A DNA stretch of 64,000 bases. Origin: JAGTVG01 sp963820995 (lineage in GTDB: Bacteria; Bacteroidota; Bacteroidia; Cytophagales; Cyclobacteriaceae). Shown here piece by piece: positions 48,041 to 56,558 of this stretch. The stretch is from contig CAWGCL010000001.1 of the NCBI GenBank assembly GCA_963820995.1, forward strand, positions 124,001-188,000, given 5' to 3'. The translations under genes and the position numbers were made by a program. The notes under the pieces are model-generated. The model was not told the DNA's origin. It ran no database searches and worked only from the letters and a program-made list of their open reading frames with translations. Positions within the stretch are counted from its first letter, which is position 1. Every line of letters starts with the position of its first letter.

Positions 48041-50136
48041 TATCCCAAATCGAGATATATTTTATTTCCCTTAATGGCTTTCTTACCAGGAATTTCAGAT
48101 TGCTTTTTTACCCTTCCAATTCCATTGTACCTAACCTCCAGCCCCTGGTTTTCCAGTATATACATAGCATCCCTCAGGGTCATCCCAACAACATCCGGGA
48201 CAAGCCCATTTCTGGGATCATTTGATACCCAATTCACATAATTTGCTTCTGTTTTTGTCTTCACCCATTCTTCTCCCGACTTTTTATGATTGGAAACACC
48301 TAGTTGATTGCAGATCATGGTCAGATCTTCCAGATTTCCGGATCTTATAACCGGGAATATTGTTTCATCAACAAAAAGGTTCTCAGGCATCGGAGGATGC
48401 ATCTTAAGGTTGCTGACATATATTTTATCGGCAATCTCTTTAAAAACTGGTGCTGCGACGTCACTTCCATATTGTCTGTATCCTTTTGGATTGTCGATAA
48501 CGACAATACAGGAATACATTGGTGCTTCAGCAGGAAAATAACCTACAAATGAAGTATAATATTTTTTTGTATACCGTCCATTCATCAATTTCTGCGAAGT
48601 ACCGGTTTTCCCTGCAATAGGATAATGACTGTGCCTGATATTGGATGCTGTCCCATCCAGAACCACCTCCCTCAGAAGCACCTTTACTTCTTCCAGAGTT
48701 TTATCAGAACAGATCTTTTTATTGAGTACAATTGAATCAAATGTCTTTACAGGTTGACCAGCTTTCAACGTAGCCTTAACGATAATTGGCTGGATCATTT
48801 TACCATTGTTGGCCACAGCATTATAGAAGGTCAGGGTTTGCAAAGGTGTCATGGTCAGTTCATGCCCAATAGACATCCAGGGAAGGCTTACGCCACTCCA
48901 GGTTTTATCACTCGTCTCTTTTATATAAGGGTGCCCTTCGCCAATCATTTGAAAACCTATTGGCTTCCCAAGACCCATCCCTTTAATGAATTCAATATAT
49001 CGTTGAGGGCTTGTACCGAAATGTGCATATACTAATTTGGAAATCGCTATATTACTTGATTTTGCAAAGGCTTCCTTAACTGTGATCTTACCGAAACCAC
49101 CGGGTTTATGGTCAGGCATTGTCCTGTCATAATATTGATATTCTCCATCGCCGGTTTCAACACTATCTTCAAGTGAAATATTGGTTTCTTCCAGAAGGGC
49201 TATCATTGAGGCCAGTTTAAAGGTTGATCCGGGTTCAGTGAGGCCCTGACTGCCTACAGCATAATTATATTTTTCGGCGTATCCGCCTGAGCTGGTCTTA
49301 CTTAGATTGGATATTGCTTTTATTTCGCCAGTCCGTACTTCCATTACAACAACGCATCCATAATCAGCATCGTGTTCCTTAAGTGCCCCAAGGAGTGCAT
49401 CCTGAGATACATCCTGCAAATTGACATCTATGGTGGTAATTATATCTAGTCCATTCTCAGGCCTGATCTCGGTCCCATCATAAACTTGTCGCCATCTTCC
49501 ACCCGCTACCTTCCTAAAGAGTGCTTCACCATTACTGCCTGCAAGGTATTGATTAAAACTATATTCAAGACCGGCGCCTTCATTGCTTTGGTTTACATAT
49601 CCAATGGTTCTGTAACCTAAGTAAGAAAATGGATGGAACCTTTTGTCGACCTTTTCAAAGATGACGCCGCCTTTCATACGGCCATGACGGAAGAGAGGCC
49701 AATTGGCCATCTCCTTTTTGTCCTGATAAGTGATCTCCTCGGAATTGACAACCAGGTATTCCCGACCTTTCAATCTTGCCGCTTCAATCATCCGTTTGTA
49801 GTCAGATGCCCTTTTATCCTTAAAGAATCTGCTCAATCGAATACATAGCGAATCAATATCTTTCTTAAAGACGGACTCATCTGATACACTGGGATCCATC
49901 GCGACTTTATAAAATGGTAATGAGGTAAGCAACAAGCTTCCATTGTCAGAATAAATATTTCCACGTGTAGCTTTAATCGTTCTATACTGCAATCCTATTT
50001 CTTCCGCCAGGTTTTTCCACTTCTCTCCTTCTATTACCTGCAGGTCCAGAATACGGTATGCAATAGCCAGGCCGAATATCAAGAAGGCCAGGAAAGCAAC
50101 CCTTACACGCAGCAATATGGATTTTCTAATATTCAC
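48040..50136 (-). CDS. ftsI: FtsI, septal penicillin-binding protein with PASTA domain
   Basis: This is a 698-residue class B PBP, the transpeptidase of septal peptidoglycan. One membrane helix lies near 12-28. The PBP dimerisation region spans about 50-220. The transpeptidase motifs are S304-T-F-K307, S360-S-N362 and K510-T-G-T513. A C-terminal PASTA domain (about 635-695, VPDVVGMTLRDAMYILE) follows, as usual for Bacteroidota FtsI. It overlaps the ftsL-like gene by 11 bp and partners with FtsW. Confidence 0.95.
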   Translation of the reverse strand: MNIRKSILLRVRVAFLAFLIFGLAIAYRILDLQVIEGEKWKNLAEEIGLQYRTIKATRGNIYSDNGSLLLTSLPFYKVAMDPSVSDESVFKKDIDSLCIRLSRFFKDKRASDYKRMIEAARLKGREYLVVNSEEITYQDKKEMANWPLFRHGRMKGGVIFEKVDKRFHPFSYLGYRTIGYVNQSNEGAGLEYSFNQYLAGSNGEALFRKVAGGRWRQVYDGTEIRPENGLDIITTIDVNLQDVSQDALLGALKEHDADYGCVVVMEVRTGEIKAISNLSKTSSGGYAEKYNYAVGSQGLTEPGSTFKLASMIALLEETNISLEDSVETGDGEYQYYDRTMPDHKPGGFGKITVKEAFAKSSNIAISKLVYAHFGTSPQRYIEFIKGMGLGKPIGFQMIGEGHPYIKETSDKTWSGVSLPWMSIGHELTMTPLQTLTFYNAVANNGKMIQPIIVKATLKAGQPVKTFDSIVLNKKICSDKTLEEVKVLLREVVLDGTASNIRHSHYPIAGKTGTSQKLMNGRYTKKYYTSFVGYFPAEAPMYSCIVVIDNPKGYRQYGSDVAAPVFKEIADKIYVSNLKMHPPMPENLFVDETIFPVIRSGNLEDLTMICNQLGVSNHKKSGEEWVKTKTEANYVNWVSNDPRNGLVPDVVGMTLRDAMYILENQGLEVRYNGIGRVKKQSEIPGKKAIKGNKIYLDLG

Positions 50137-50503
50137 TTTCAGATATTACTATTTTTACTGGAGGTGTATCATTCTCCACTAGTCCCATTTTATTTACTTT
50201 TTTAGCTACCTCCGATTGTTTACTGGAAAACATGTAATCAGCTTTTAAGGAGGTATAATCAGCCCGGAGTTCCTCAACCTCAATTTCCAGCTTTTCAATT
50301 TTCCGGGCAGTTTTTTCTGAAAAATGGTTGTTCCCTATGTAGAAAATGGTGATGAACGTTACAAAAAGGATCTGCGGAATATACTTTAAAGGAATCCCTT
50401 CCTTCATCAAACGTTCAAGGTTAAAAACATTGCCAATCCAGGTAAATACACTGCCTTTCCCTGAAATGTTCCCGCTTTTAACTTTATAGGTATTATTCGC
50501 CAT
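50126..50503 (-). CDS. FtsL-like division protein
   Basis: This 125-residue protein lies between rsmH and ftsI, where ftsL sits in other dcw clusters. It has one membrane helix (about 42-60, IPQILFVTFITIFYIGNN) and then a coiled-coil-like stretch (about 62-100, KTARKIEKLEIEVEELRADY). This architecture is that of FtsL, which recruits FtsW/FtsI with FtsQ and FtsB. Primary sequence is poorly conserved, so the call rests on position and topology. It starts 3 bp after rsmH. Confidence 0.8.
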   Translation of the reverse strand: MANNTYKVKSGNISGKGSVFTWIGNVFNLERLMKEGIPLKYIPQILFVTFITIFYIGNNHFSEKTARKIEKLEIEVEELRADYTSLKADYMFSSKQSEVAKKVNKMGLVENDTPPVKIVISESEY

Positions 50504-50506
50504 AAA

Positions 50507-51421
50507 TCAGATTTTTTCTGCTATTCTTAACCTGGCACTTCGCGCCCTGTTATTTTCCCTGACTTCAATATCTGAAGCCATAATCGGCTTTCTGTTAATT
50601 GCTCTAAATGGCTTTTGCGAGTTCCCGTAAATATCTTTTACCTCCCGTCCCTCAAAACTCCCGGTATTGATGAAGTTTTTTATTAATCTGTCCTCCAGGG
50701 AATGATAGGCCATTATTACGAGGCGACCCCCACTTTTCAACAAGTTCGCTGACTGATTCAAAAGATCTTTTAGCGCACCCAGTTCATCATTTACTTCAAT
50801 CCGTAACGCCTGAAAAACCTGGGCATAATATTTATTACGTTTATTGGCCGGCACAAATTTTTTAAGAATATTCACCAATTCACCTGTTGTCCGGACAGGT
50901 GCTTCAATTCGCGACCTTATAATATTATCTGCCAAAGTCCTGGCGTTTCTTATTTCACCATAGTTTCCCAGAACAAGTTGAAGGTCTCGCCTGGGATATG
51001 TATTAATTATCTTTTCCGCTGTTAATTCCTGGTTTCTGTTCATCCTCATATCGAGCATGGCATCAAATCTTGTTGAAAATCCCCGTTCCGGCTCGTCAAT
51101 CTGATGCGATGATACACCAAGGTCCGCCAAAAGACCGTCCAACTTCACTATCCCCTCTAACTTCAGAAACTTGTTCAGAAACCTGAAATTTGAATCAATG
51201 AATGTAAATTTTCCGGGGTCAAACTGTGCTGCATTTTCTCTTGCCTCCTCATCCTGGTCGATTCCAAATAAACTGCCTAAAGTTATTCGTTTGATAATCT
51301 CCCGGCTATGTCCTCCTCCCCCAAAAGTTGCGTCTACATAAATCCCGTCAGATTTAATATTCAACCCTTCAATACATTCACTCAGCATTACAGGAACATG
51401 GTAATCCTTCATAACCATCAT
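50507..51421 (-). CDS. rsmH: RsmH (MraW), 16S rRNA C1402 N4-methyltransferase
   Basis: This 304-residue SAM enzyme methylates C1402 of 16S rRNA. The SAM motif is VDATFGGGGHSREI (about 29-42). The family motifs LLADLGVSSHQID, GFSTRFDAMLDMRMN, VFQALRIEVNDEL and VIMAYHSLEDRLIKNF (each under 20 residues) are all present. Length is normal. Its ATG overlaps the mraZ stop as ATGA, indicating coupling. Confidence 0.97.
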   Translation of the reverse strand: MMVMKDYHVPVMLSECIEGLNIKSDGIYVDATFGGGGHSREIIKRITLGSLFGIDQDEEARENAAQFDPGKFTFIDSNFRFLNKFLKLEGIVKLDGLLADLGVSSHQIDEPERGFSTRFDAMLDMRMNRNQELTAEKIINTYPRRDLQLVLGNYGEIRNARTLADNIIRSRIEAPVRTTGELVNILKKFVPANKRNKYYAQVFQALRIEVNDELGALKDLLNQSANLLKSGGRLVIMAYHSLEDRLIKNFINTGSFEGREVKDIYGNSQKPFRAINRKPIMASDIEVRENNRARSARLRIAEKI

Positions 51422-51861
51422 ATATCAAGGTACTTCTGTACGTGATCTGAAAACTCATTCTGATTATCATACAGTTGTTCCTTGTAAAGCTCAGGATTCC
51501 ATAATTCCACTTTGTTGCCCATTCCAACCACAACTACTTGCTTTTCCAGCTGGGCATAATTCAGCATTTGCTTAGGTATTAGAAAACGACCGGAACTATC
51601 CAGTTCAACTACAGTGTTACCTCTGAAAAAGTTTCTCTGCAATTTCCTGTAGTCTGGATTGAACTCGCTCAGACCGGCTACCTTAGCATATAACTTTTTG
51701 AATTCAAGTATTGGATAAACTATCAGACATTTTTCGAAACCCAGGCCAACAACAAGCTCATTGCCAGAGGTTTCAGGCAAGCCATTTTTGATGCGGGCAG
51801 GAAGTACAAGCCTTCCTTTAGCATCCAGTTTACATTCATATTCGCTTGTGAAAAAAGTCAT
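51418..51861 (-). CDS. mraZ: MraZ, transcriptional regulator of the dcw operon
   Basis: MraZ has two AbrB/SpoVT-like DNA-binding motifs, visible as YECKLDAKGRLVLPARIKNG near the N-terminus and VVELDSSGRFLIPKQML in the second half. I place the start at the ATG at 51861 (MTFFTSEY, 147 residues) rather than the upstream ATG at 51885. The -7 promoter element at 51896-51889 would put the transcription start close to 51885, so an ATG there would have no leader. In other bacteria MraZ represses its own operon. The three boxes upstream support the same here. Confidence 0.93.
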   Translation of the reverse strand: MTFFTSEYECKLDAKGRLVLPARIKNGLPETSGNELVVGLGFEKCLIVYPILEFKKLYAKVAGLSEFNPDYRKLQRNFFRGNTVVELDSSGRFLIPKQMLNYAQLEKQVVVVGMGNKVELWNPELYKEQLYDNQNEFSDHVQKYLDI

Positions 51862-51888
51862 TTTCGGTCCATTAATTCTGAACACCTA

Positions 51889-51918
51889 CAAATATAGAAA
51901 AACAAATGGCAAAACCAA
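51889..51918 (-). promoter_or_regulatory. dcw operon promoter (TTG-N19-TATATTTG)
   Basis: On the minus strand TTG (51918-51916) lies exactly 19 nt before TATATTTG (51896-51889), a full match to the Bacteroidota sigma-A consensus TTG-N19-TAnnTTTG. The -33 element abuts the last MraZ box, so bound MraZ would block the polymerase. Confidence 0.8.
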
Positions 51919-51945
51919 CCACTTCATACCACTTTGTCCCACTTT
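51918..51945 (-). promoter_or_regulatory. Three MraZ-binding boxes, 10-bp period
   Basis: On the minus strand the repeats AAAGTGGG (51945-51938), AAAGTGGT (51935-51928) and GAAGTGGT (51925-51918) recur every 10 bp. Known MraZ sites are tandem (A)AAGTG[GT]-type repeats at this period. They sit directly upstream of, and touch, the -33 element. Confidence 0.75.
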
Positions 51946-52274
51946 GCCCAAAAAATATAAAAAAATGAATATAAAAACTATTTCTATATAAAAATTTTAA
52001 GGTAAAATGTCATCACAATTGCACTAAAGGCATAAAACATTGTACTAATCAAATAATCTTTCAAAGATTGTTGCATTAAACAGTCTTATTTATCCTGAAA
52101 AACACCTGAATTCTGCCTGTTTAATTGAGATTTAAAAGGGTGGGGAATTGTGGGTAAATAAATATGGGTTTTTGGGTATTCCTGATATAAAGTTTTAAAA
52201 GATATCGATACTTGAATTTACACATATAATCAAGAAGGAATCTTGGTATATTTGAATCTTTACTCAATAGAACT
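51946..52274. other. Divergent intergenic region
   Basis: This AT-rich spacer between the dcw promoter and the TlpA-like gene holds no coding frame. Its right end carries a TATATTTG element for the rightward gene. Confidence 0.5.
52247..52254 (+). promoter_or_regulatory. Candidate -7 promoter element for the TlpA-like gene
   Basis: TATATTTG matches the Bacteroidota -7 consensus and lies 20 bp before the ATG at 52275. No TTG is found at the expected -33 spacing, so confidence is limited. Confidence 0.4.
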
Positions 52275-53507
52275 ATGTTAAAAAAGCTTACAATTTACAT
52301 CACTATTATACTGATCCTGTATTCCTGTCAACCCAAAAAAACAAGGGACCTTACCAATAATCCCTCAACTGGTGCATGGCGCGGTATTATTCACACCCAA
52401 GGTCAGGAACTTCCCTTCAATTTCAATATCGAAAAGGATGATAAGAACCAAATACAGGTAAGCCTAATAAACGGTAAAGAAATAATCCCAATTGATGAGG
52501 TTAGGATTGAGGGTGATTCGATATATATACCCATGCATATTTTTGATGCTGATCTGGTTGCCTCCTTCAACGATCATGAAATGACCGGGTACTGGAGGAA
52601 GAATTATGCTGAAGGCTATGTTATCCCATTTACCGCAAAGTATGGCGAAACATTCCGTTTTTTTGATCAACCGGATGAAATCAAGGGAAATATCCAGGGA
52701 AGATGGGAAGTATACTTTGAAAATAATTCTGGAAAAAAGTTGGCGGTGGGTGAATTCCATCAAAATGACCACAGTATTTATGGCACAATTCTAAGACCTT
52801 CAGGTGATTACAGGTACCTGGTCGGCGAAGTTAGCGGAAATCAATTATATATGAGCACATTTGACGGAGAACACGCCTATTTATTTACCGGCAGGATCGA
52901 CGGCGATCAGATCACGGGTGACTTTTATTCCGGAAAAACAAGACATGATTTATGGACCGCCACCAGAAATGATGAAATCGAATTAGCGAGTGCACATTCA
53001 TTAACATACATGAAAGAAGGATATGAAACGGTTGATTTTTCCTTACCTGACATGAACGGGAATCTGGTTTCGCTTCAAGATACCAAGTTCGAAAACAAGG
53101 TGGTTATTATTCAGATATTCGGGACATGGTGCCCGAATTGTATGGATGAAACAAAGTTCTTATCTGATTGGTACCAAAAAAATAAGGACAAAGGCGTTGA
53201 AATTGTCGCAATTGCATTTGAAAGAAAAAATGATATTGATTATGCCAGCACCAGGATTGAGAAACTGAAGAAAAGGTTTAATGTTCAATATGACTTCTTA
53301 TTTGGAGGAATGTCAGATAAATCCTATACCTCGAAAGCATTGCCAATGCTGAAAGGTTCCATTTCATTTCCTACAATGATCGTTATCGACAGATCAAAAA
53401 AGGTCAGAGATATTCATACCGGATTCAGTGGACCAGGAACAGGAGAATATTATGCCACTTTCGTGGAAGATTTCAACAATCTAATGGACGAAATAATTCT
53501 TGAATAA
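52275..53507 (+). CDS. TlpA-like thiol:disulfide oxidoreductase lipoprotein
   Basis: This 410-residue lipoprotein has a lipobox (LYSC, Cys18). The N-terminal half (about 30-235) is a beta-rich domain with two similar lobes and no clear family. The C-terminal half (about 250-405) is a TlpA/ResA thioredoxin fold with the redox pair C286-P-N-C289 in GTWCPNCMDE and the cis-Pro loop in SFPTMIVID. It probably reduces periplasmic disulfides, for example in cytochrome c maturation or stress; the partner is unknown. It starts divergently from the dcw operon and meets the next gene tail to tail with 10 bp between them. Confidence 0.8.
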   Translation: MLKKLTIYITIILILYSCQPKKTRDLTNNPSTGAWRGIIHTQGQELPFNFNIEKDDKNQIQVSLINGKEIIPIDEVRIEGDSIYIPMHIFDADLVASFNDHEMTGYWRKNYAEGYVIPFTAKYGETFRFFDQPDEIKGNIQGRWEVYFENNSGKKLAVGEFHQNDHSIYGTILRPSGDYRYLVGEVSGNQLYMSTFDGEHAYLFTGRIDGDQITGDFYSGKTRHDLWTATRNDEIELASAHSLTYMKEGYETVDFSLPDMNGNLVSLQDTKFENKVVIIQIFGTWCPNCMDETKFLSDWYQKNKDKGVEIVAIAFERKNDIDYASTRIEKLKKRFNVQYDFLFGGMSDKSYTSKALPMLKGSISFPTMIVIDRSKKVRDIHTGFSGPGTGEYYATFVEDFNNLMDEIILE

Positions 53508-53517
53508 AGGTCAATGA

Positions 53518-55110
53518 TTACCCCCGGAAAACTTGCATGATCTCATCCTGAGTCACATTGCCAAAGAAATTATTGGAATGATCCCATTCTATTCTACGGC
53601 CCAGCTTAAGTGCAAGCGTGCCCATATGCGCAGCAATGGCCTCCTCAAAACCATAATCAATATTACACTTCGGTTGTTTCCCTGCCCGAATACTATCCAG
53701 CCAATCAGCTATATGTAAATGGGTCACATCTATTCTTTTTCCATTGATAAACGTATACAACAATCCTTTACTGGCAAAATACCTTTCTGTAGCAGAGGTA
53801 ATTGCATCCAATCCTTCTGATCCGGATGTATACGATACTATAGGAAGTTCAAGATCAATGGTTCCGTCCTTAATTCGATCGGCATACCTGGTAGATCTTC
53901 TATCCGCATATACAGTAATGGTATTACCTACTTCCATGGTTGCATCATGCCCCATTATAATATTAGGTCTGTTATATTCATTTGCCAGCGAGGCACTATA
54001 TTGAAAAGTCATATCCTTCTCCGGATATTCAAACAGAACATTGAACACATCGGGTACTTCTCTGCCATCCTTGAAAAAATAAATTCCGCCAGAAGCAGTA
54101 ACATATTTAGGTATACCCAGGTTAAGGATCTGGTTTATGGCATCATAATCATGGGTAAGCAAGTCACCGCTTAATCCCGTACCATAAGCCCAGTATTTTC
54201 TCCATCTGAAGAAGTGGTCCTTATTAAAAGGTACTTTCGGCGCGTTTCCCAGGAACATTTCCCAATCAATGGTTTGTGGACTTGCTTTTTCATGAATGGG
54301 ATATTGCCATGCCCCATTCGGTGAATTCCGGTTGGTATTGGTTTGAACCATTGTAATTGGCCCCAGTACATCCTTTCTTATCAGTTCACTTGCTTTTCCA
54401 TAACTTTCAGTCTGCCTGAACTGATGACCCAATTGCAAGGTGATACCGGATTTTTTAACGATGTCAAGAAGATCAAATGTTTCCTGAACCTTATGCGTAA
54501 GCGGCTTTTCGACATATACATGTTTACCTGCTTTCGCTGCTTCTATTGCCATGGGAGCATGCCAGTGATCGGGTGTTGCAATTATTACTGCATCGATGTC
54601 ATCAGCATGGACCAATTCTCTCCAATTATGATATTTTTTGGCCTTATGCCCATTTACGCTAACCGTATTAAGCGCGATTTCCGATTCGATTTCAAAGATG
54701 TCACATACTCCATTGTATACAATGTTCAGATCATCCTGTTCAAGAAATGTTTTTAAGGCTATGTCGTTACCATTCCTTGCCCGTTCCTGCTGGACTTCCA
54801 TCCAGGCTTCCGTAGCAAAGCCTGATGCCCTCACTAACTGTTCGCCACGAATCCCAAAACCAATAATACCGAGACGGATCTGCTTTCCCCTGTCTGTACT
54901 AGACTCAGACCCGATTGTACTGGGTTCACTATCAATCCCTATTCCTGAAAGCAGGTTGGATTTAAGCTGTCTTTCATATTTACGCTTTCTATAGGCTCCA
55001 TATATAGCACCACCTACAAACGGTATGGTTGCAAGACCTTTAACAATATCTCTTCTGGATAATCCAGATCCTTGATCTTCATTTTGTTTGCTTTTTTCTG
55101 TGTCTTCCAT
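53518..55110 (-). CDS. Gfo/Idh/MocA family oxidoreductase with Tat-type signal
   Basis: This is a 530-residue dehydrogenase-like protein. The start region has the twin-arginine motif LSRRDIVKG (about 18-26) followed by a hydrophobic stretch, suggesting Tat export. The Rossmann fold begins with RLGIIGFGIRGEQLV and the hallmark EKPLTHKV (family EKP motif) lies near 205. Members act on sugar or inositol derivatives using NAD(P)-type cofactors, often tightly bound in exported versions. The substrate is not predictable. The gene follows the DoxX gene by 9 bp, so the two form a unit. Confidence 0.85.
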   Translation of the reverse strand: MEDTEKSKQNEDQGSGLSRRDIVKGLATIPFVGGAIYGAYRKRKYERQLKSNLLSGIGIDSEPSTIGSESSTDRGKQIRLGIIGFGIRGEQLVRASGFATEAWMEVQQERARNGNDIALKTFLEQDDLNIVYNGVCDIFEIESEIALNTVSVNGHKAKKYHNWRELVHADDIDAVIIATPDHWHAPMAIEAAKAGKHVYVEKPLTHKVQETFDLLDIVKKSGITLQLGHQFRQTESYGKASELIRKDVLGPITMVQTNTNRNSPNGAWQYPIHEKASPQTIDWEMFLGNAPKVPFNKDHFFRWRKYWAYGTGLSGDLLTHDYDAINQILNLGIPKYVTASGGIYFFKDGREVPDVFNVLFEYPEKDMTFQYSASLANEYNRPNIIMGHDATMEVGNTITVYADRRSTRYADRIKDGTIDLELPIVSYTSGSEGLDAITSATERYFASKGLLYTFINGKRIDVTHLHIADWLDSIRAGKQPKCNIDYGFEEAIAAHMGTLALKLGRRIEWDHSNNFFGNVTQDEIMQVFRG

Positions 55111-55119
55111 ATCGATTCC

Positions 55120-55626
55120 TTATTTTTTATTTTTTGCCAAATTAATAAACCGGTCCAATCCAACAATCCTGCTATTGGGAAAATATAAATTAACAGCTAT
55201 GGCAAAGAATTCTATAATGTTCTTATTTATAATGAAATAACTTCCCTCACCAGGGGCAGCGTATGAAAGTCCAATGAAAGGGGGGTGAGAAAGATAATAC
55301 AGACCAATCAATATCATGCCACTTAAACTGGCAATTTTTTCAAATAAACCTATCATAAGACATAATCCTATCAATAAAAGTCCCCATGCATTCAAAACAT
55401 CCACCGCCTTTAAAACGGATGGGTTTGAAGCCAGTTCATAAAAGAAACCAGCAAAAAAACCCTTTGAGTCCATTAGGTATGCAAGAGAAGACCAATTTGG
55501 ATTAAGTAGTTTCGATAATCCTTCATAAAAAATATGCCAACCAACCACTACTCTTAATATGACCAGAATAGATAGTTGCCTATTGGAATAGGATAAAGTT
55601 TTGAATCGGGACAGGTCGTTTTTCAT
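55120..55626 (-). CDS. DoxX family membrane protein
   Basis: This 168-residue protein has four membrane segments (about 20-36, 66-88, 92-116 and 130-150), typical of DoxX. The first segment contains LRVVVGWHIFYEGLSKL, the family's R-x-x-x-G-x-x-F/E-G pattern. DoxX proteins appear in quinone or thiosulfate redox systems and in sugar oxidoreductase neighbourhoods in Bacteroidota. Here it precedes a Tat-exported Gfo/Idh/MocA oxidoreductase by 9 bp and may pass electrons from it to the membrane; that link is inference. Confidence 0.8.
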   Translation of the reverse strand: MKNDLSRFKTLSYSNRQLSILVILRVVVGWHIFYEGLSKLLNPNWSSLAYLMDSKGFFAGFFYELASNPSVLKAVDVLNAWGLLLIGLCLMIGLFEKIASLSGMILIGLYYLSHPPFIGLSYAAPGEGSYFIINKNIIEFFAIAVNLYFPNSRIVGLDRFINLAKNKK

Positions 55627-55664
55627 GACAATTCCTTTAAAAAATAGAGTAAAAAATAATCTTG

Positions 55665-55672
55665 CAAAGATA
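55665..55672 (-). promoter_or_regulatory. Candidate -7 element for the DoxX-oxidoreductase operon
   Basis: On the minus strand TATCTTTG (55672-55665) matches TAnnTTTG and lies 39 nt before the DoxX start codon. No -33 TTG at 19-nt spacing was seen. Confidence 0.35.
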
Positions 55673-56190
55673 ATCTCTTTTTATTTTTGGATAAATACTA
55701 TTAGAAGTTTTTAGGCCTCCTGATTCATTTTATTGATATGCCTATTGCAAGATTCTGAAACATTTGTTTATACAATTTGTTTGTTTACAAAAAGATCTGA
55801 TTTTACCAAGAACCATTACTGAATTGAATTATTTCTTTGAGGATAATTATTCCTCCCGATTGCCGAAACCTGTTTTGTTTTATATATCAGGTGCCTGAGT
55901 TTTAAGGGGCTGAGACAACATATCTATCGGCTTGGTATTTTGTCAGGTCCTGGAATAATCACCTGATTAAATTCAGGAACCGGAATTATTAATAATTTTA
56001 CGAAAATGATTCCATGGATCTTAGAAACCTGTTCCGCTTCGCACACAAGTGTTCGAATAAGAACATAAGAGTGAATGCAATTTCATTATAATTAATTGAA
56101 TAACAGCAATTTAACTTTAATGGTACTGAAATTGCTGATAGATCAGAGGGAGAATGTGCATTTTCAATTCTACCCTTCAATTTTTGGCTT
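55673..56190. other. Divergent intergenic region
   Basis: About 520 bp of AT-rich sequence upstream of the DoxX gene and the small plus-strand frame. I see no reliable gene, RNA or repeat. A 113-residue minus-strand frame (55998-56339) is judged spurious. Confidence 0.4.
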
Positions 56191-56442
56191 ATGAATATAT
56201 TCAAGATAAAACCAATTATTAAGTATTTCAATGTACAAAAAATGGCGGCAATTTTTTTTCTGCTGTTGATTGTATCTGCGTACCATATTACTTTTAAACA
56301 GTTCAATCCCTTTGAAATCAATAAAGAAAATATACTCAATGTCGTAAAGAACCATCAGGAAGAGGGCATTACCACTTTAGCCATTACTTCCCTTCCTTTC
56401 TGGTTGTCTTTAAGGGATAAACTTACAAATGAGGACAATTAA
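56191..56442 (+). CDS. Small hypothetical membrane protein
   Basis: An 83-residue frame with one hydrophobic segment (about 18-32, MAAIFFLLLIVSAYH) and a soluble tail with conserved-looking ITTLAITSLPFWLSL. I recognise no family. Start ATG at 56191; the next gene begins 116 bp later. It could be real or spurious, and an overlapping minus-strand frame exists. Confidence 0.3.
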   Translation: MNIFKIKPIIKYFNVQKMAAIFFLLLIVSAYHITFKQFNPFEINKENILNVVKNHQEEGITTLAITSLPFWLSLRDKLTNEDN

Positions 56443-56558
56443 GGCATTTGAGATTGAGGAATACAAAAAAATCACCATTTATTAAACTTTTTCCCTTCCA
56501 CATTCATCCTAATGAATAACAGGAGTTAAATCACCATCATTTTATTCAAAATAATAAT

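Noticed and set aside
55998..56339. 113-residue minus-strand frame
   Set aside because: Overlaps the small plus-strand frame, has no family motif and an AT-driven composition; probably spurious.
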